Assembly (NCBI RefSeq): GCF_011761235.1
Contig: NZ_JAAOYW010000001.1
Coordinates: forward strand, 868,781-932,780
Reading direction: 5' to 3'
DNA: 64,000 nt
Origin: Frigoribacterium faeni
GTDB lineage: Bacteria > Actinomycetota > Actinomycetes > Actinomycetales > Microbacteriaceae
The notes under the pieces were generated by a model that saw nothing but the letters and a program-made list of their open reading frames with translations, searched no databases and was not told the DNA's origin. The translations under genes were made by a program, and so were the position numbers. Of the stretch, positions 62,124 to 64,000 are shown piece after piece (the stretch's first letter is position 1; every line of letters begins with the position of its first letter).

Positions 62124-62834
62124 ATGTCCGTCGTCCAGCCCATGCTCTCGCTCTGGGACGACGACGAGACCCCCGCCGCGCCTCCCGTGCCTCGCCGTCC
62201 CGCGCACGAGCTGAGGGTGCTCGCCGACTCGACCGACCGCATCGCCTGGCTGCGGGCCCGCAGCCGCGGCATCACCGCCACCGACGTCGCCCGCCTCTCG
62301 AGCCCCCGTGCCGTCCAGGCCGTCGTGCTCGACAAGATGTACGGCAACGGCTTCGGCGGCAACGCGTACACCGACCACGGCCGTGCCCGCGAGCCCGAGA
62401 TCGCCCGCTGGGTGCTGTCCGAGCACCGCATCGCGCCCAGCTCGAAGCTGTTCCACGCCCACGAGCAGCAGCGCCACCTCGCGACCCCCGACGGCGTCGC
62501 GGTCCGCGACGACGGCACCGTCGAGCTGTGCGAGATCAAGACCACGAAGAAGGCCTGGTCGAGCATCCCCCGCTCGTACCTGCGGCAGGTCTTCTGGCAG
62601 CAGTACGTCCTCGGGGCCGAGCGCACCCTCGTCGTGTGGGAGCAGCACCTCGACTTCGTGCCGCTCGACGCCGTGCCGCAGTGCCGCTGGGTCGACCGTG
62701 ACGACGACGAGATCCACCGCCTCGTGGGGCTCGCCGACACCGTCCTCGACACGCTCGCCCGCCAGGCCCCCGTCGATCCGTTCGCGCCCGGCGTGCGGGC
62801 GTACGAGCCGCCGCCCTACGACCCGCTGCGCTGA
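62124..62834 (+). CDS. YqaJ-family (lambda exonuclease-like) nuclease
   Basis: 236 residues. PD-(D/E)xK fold of the YqaJ/RecE-like group: ITATDVARL (50-58), GRAREPEIARW (Glu90, Glu92), TPDGVAV (Asp123), ELCEIKTTKKAW (Glu137, Lys139) and the helix QVFWQQY with Gln155 and Gln159. Phage relatives chew DNA ends for single-strand annealing with a RecT/Bet partner. No partner or phage gene is nearby, so this is a stand-alone chromosomal version of unknown role. ATG 62124 lies exactly six bases after GACAAT. Its last 19 bases overlap the end of the gene on the other strand. Confidence 0.85.
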   Translation: MSVVQPMLSLWDDDETPAAPPVPRRPAHELRVLADSTDRIAWLRARSRGITATDVARLSSPRAVQAVVLDKMYGNGFGGNAYTDHGRAREPEIARWVLSEHRIAPSSKLFHAHEQQRHLATPDGVAVRDDGTVELCEIKTTKKAWSSIPRSYLRQVFWQQYVLGAERTLVVWEQHLDFVPLDAVPQCRWVDRDDDEIHRLVGLADTVLDTLARQAPVDPFAPGVRAYEPPPYDPLR

Positions 62835-63490
62835 CGCCCCGCGGCCGCCTGCGCGGGCTCCGGCACGTCGACCCGCAGCACCCGGAGGCGGCTGACCGCG
62901 ATCGCCCCCGCGCCGAGCGCCGCGATCACGACGGCGATCACCACGCACCAGATCGCCGCCCCGCCCGCACCGAGGCGCTCGACGTCGAGGAACGGGTACG
63001 GCACGAACGACGAGCCCCGCAGCAGCACGACGACGAGCCAGACGAGCGGGTACACGAGCAGCACCCCGAGGCGCCTCCACGCGACGGGCCGTCGGTCGCC
63101 GACGACGACCCAGTCGAGCAGCGCGAACAGCGGGACCCACCGGTGCAGCACGTCGTTCGACCACGCGACGTTGAACGAGTTGGCGAGCGCCGCGTCGACG
63201 AGCAACGTGTTGTAGACGATGCCCGTCGTGACCATGTACGTCGCGGCGGCCGCGCGCAGCAGGACGCTCCACCCGGGAGCGGGCCGACGGCGCAGCAGGA
63301 ACACGGCGCCGACGACGAAGGCGACGGCGGCGACGAGGTTCGACTGGATCGTGAAGTAGCCGAAGAAGTTCGCGAACTGGTAGGTCGGGCTCTGCACGCT
63401 GCGCGCCAGCTGGGCCACGACGGCGACGACCACGGCGAGGGCCGCGAGCAGGCGCAGCACGGCGGGCACGACGGCGGGGACGGTTCTCAT
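62816..63490 (-). CDS. Pr6Pr family membrane protein
   Basis: 224 residues with six membrane segments (about 10-30, 43-65, 78-97, 113-130, 140-158, 180-204). The blocks QFANFFGYFTIQSN in helix 2 and the LHRWVPLFALLDWV segment are typical of the FAR-17a/AIG1-like and Pr6Pr proteins, whose function is not established. ATG 63490 is chosen because TACGGT lies exactly six bases upstream; the longer open frame is not supported. Tail-to-tail overlap of 19 bases with the YqaJ gene. Confidence 0.8.
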   Translation of the reverse strand: MRTVPAVVPAVLRLLAALAVVVAVVAQLARSVQSPTYQFANFFGYFTIQSNLVAAVAFVVGAVFLLRRRPAPGWSVLLRAAAATYMVTTGIVYNTLLVDAALANSFNVAWSNDVLHRWVPLFALLDWVVVGDRRPVAWRRLGVLLVYPLVWLVVVLLRGSSFVPYPFLDVERLGAGGAAIWCVVIAVVIAALGAGAIAVSRLRVLRVDVPEPAQAAAGRQRSGS

Positions 63491-63566
63491 GCCGACACCG
63501 TAGCGAGGTTTCGCCAGACGGTGACACCCGTGAAACACGTGCGAATCATCCGCTGTCGACACTGGG

Positions 63567-63580
63567 GGGACGGTCGTCCC
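63567..63580. promoter_or_regulatory. Palindrome upstream of the oxidoreductase gene
   Basis: GGGACG-GT-CGTCCC, 32 bases before the start codon at 63613. A possible operator or leader hairpin. Confidence 0.35.
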
Positions 63581-63612
63581 TGACGGACGACGCGGACGGA
63601 CAGGGGAGCCCG

Positions 63613-64000
63613 ATGACGCACACGACGATGCGTGCCATGGTGATCGAGAAGACGGGCGGGCCGGAGGTGCTGGTCGCGGCCGACGTGCCGAGGCCGTGCC
63701 GGGTGGGCTCGGACGTGCTGGTGAAGGTGCACGCGGCCGGAGTCGCCCGCGTCGACGCCGAGGCCCGCGCCGGCCGTGCCGACAGCGGCGGCGTCCGCTC
63801 CTGGCCCGCCGTGCTCGGCCACGACTTCAGCGGCGTCGTGGTCGAGGCGCCGTACGCGGCGCACCCGCTGCGCCCGGGCGACGAGGTGTTCGGCATGGCC
63901 GCGTTCCCGCACACGAACGGCACCTACGCCGAGTACATCAGCGTCCCGGCCACGTCGGTGGCCCGCAAGCCGGCGTCGCTCTCGCACGTCGAGGCGGCCG
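63613..64000 (+). CDS. MDR-family oxidoreductase (quinone reductase-like), 5' part
   Basis: The first 129 codons. GroES-like N-terminal domain of the medium-chain dehydrogenase/reductase superfamily: MRAMVIEKTGGPEVLVAADVP (core), VLVKVHAAGVARVDAEARAG, VLGHDFSGVVVE, and GDEVFGMA. The residue pattern (no cysteine after AAGV, no GHE) is that of zinc-independent NADPH:quinone or enoyl reductases. ATG 63613 has GGGGAG eight bases upstream. The nucleotide-binding domain lies beyond the window. Divergent from the Pr6Pr gene. Confidence 0.85.
   Translation, partial: MTHTTMRAMVIEKTGGPEVLVAADVPRPCRVGSDVLVKVHAAGVARVDAEARAGRADSGGVRSWPAVLGHDFSGVVVEAPYAAHPLRPGDEVFGMAAFPHTNGTYAEYISVPATSVARKPASLSHVEAA

Noticed and set aside
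62124-62834. Prophage remnant around the YqaJ-type gene
   Set aside because: No other phage-like gene, attachment site or composition change is visible on either side.

Overview
The window is chromosomal DNA from a very high-GC actinobacterium, most probably a member of the Microbacteriaceae; the genus cannot be fixed from the sequence alone. Grounds: GC-rich codon use throughout, a small actinobacterial-type SRP RNA, lysC with a Corynebacterium-like internal start for a beta subunit, dnaX-recR next to lysC-asd, malate:quinone oxidoreductase, and many start codons lying exactly six bases after a TAnnnT hexamer, the mark of leaderless mRNAs. No phage, IS element, integrase or CRISPR array is visible. 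Almost all of the sequence is core chromosome or metabolic operons, with two suspicious palindrome-bracketed gene cassettes.

Layout. 1-8063: mqo (partial), an SGNH lipoprotein, asd and lysC, a DUF1206 membrane protein, recR and dnaX. 8290-10177: a protein with an alternate (SipW-type) signal sequence, then a SipW-type signal peptidase that carries a second such substrate segment in its own C-terminal half. 10302-16870: SRP RNA, an NmrA-like reductase, the pta-ackA operon, a small hypothetical protein, a GNAT acetyltransferase, tRNA-Ser(GGA), an S4 protein and a membrane protein. 16916-22428: a HerA-like ATPase, a PAP2 phosphatase, a Bcr/CflA exporter divergent from a TetR regulator, and a MOSC protein. 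22448-23628: an AbiEi/DUF559-like gene between two nearly identical 70-bp palindromes. 23735-29129: a ChvE-GguAB-type sugar importer with a LacI regulator and two matching operators. 29234-36508: an MFS exporter, transsulfuration genes metB and cbs, a DUF3105-DUF305 pair, and a mechanosensitive channel with a cyclic-nucleotide domain. 36508-38781: a receptor cyclase whose stop overlaps the channel start.

38839-51874: an ABC exporter, a TPR-LuxR regulator, an amino acid permease, rplJ-rplL with a leader attenuator, a second AbiEi/DUF559-like gene bracketed by a different palindrome family (one copy with a long pure G/C core), and a two-component system divergent from a MacB-like ABC pair. 51903-61980: an eight-gene catabolic operon (ABC importer, two Gfo/Idh/MocA oxidoreductases, two TIM-barrel isomerase-like proteins, a PD40 protein) divergent from its likely ROK repressor. 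62124-64000: a YqaJ-type nuclease, a Pr6Pr membrane protein and a partial zinc-independent-looking oxidoreductase.

The most unusual items are the two palindrome-bracketed nuclease-like cassettes, the peptidase-substrate fusion, the cyclase/cyclic-nucleotide-gated channel pair with altered cyclase active-site residues, and the octamer GGAGGCGC, which is over-represented and forms the stems of several terminators.
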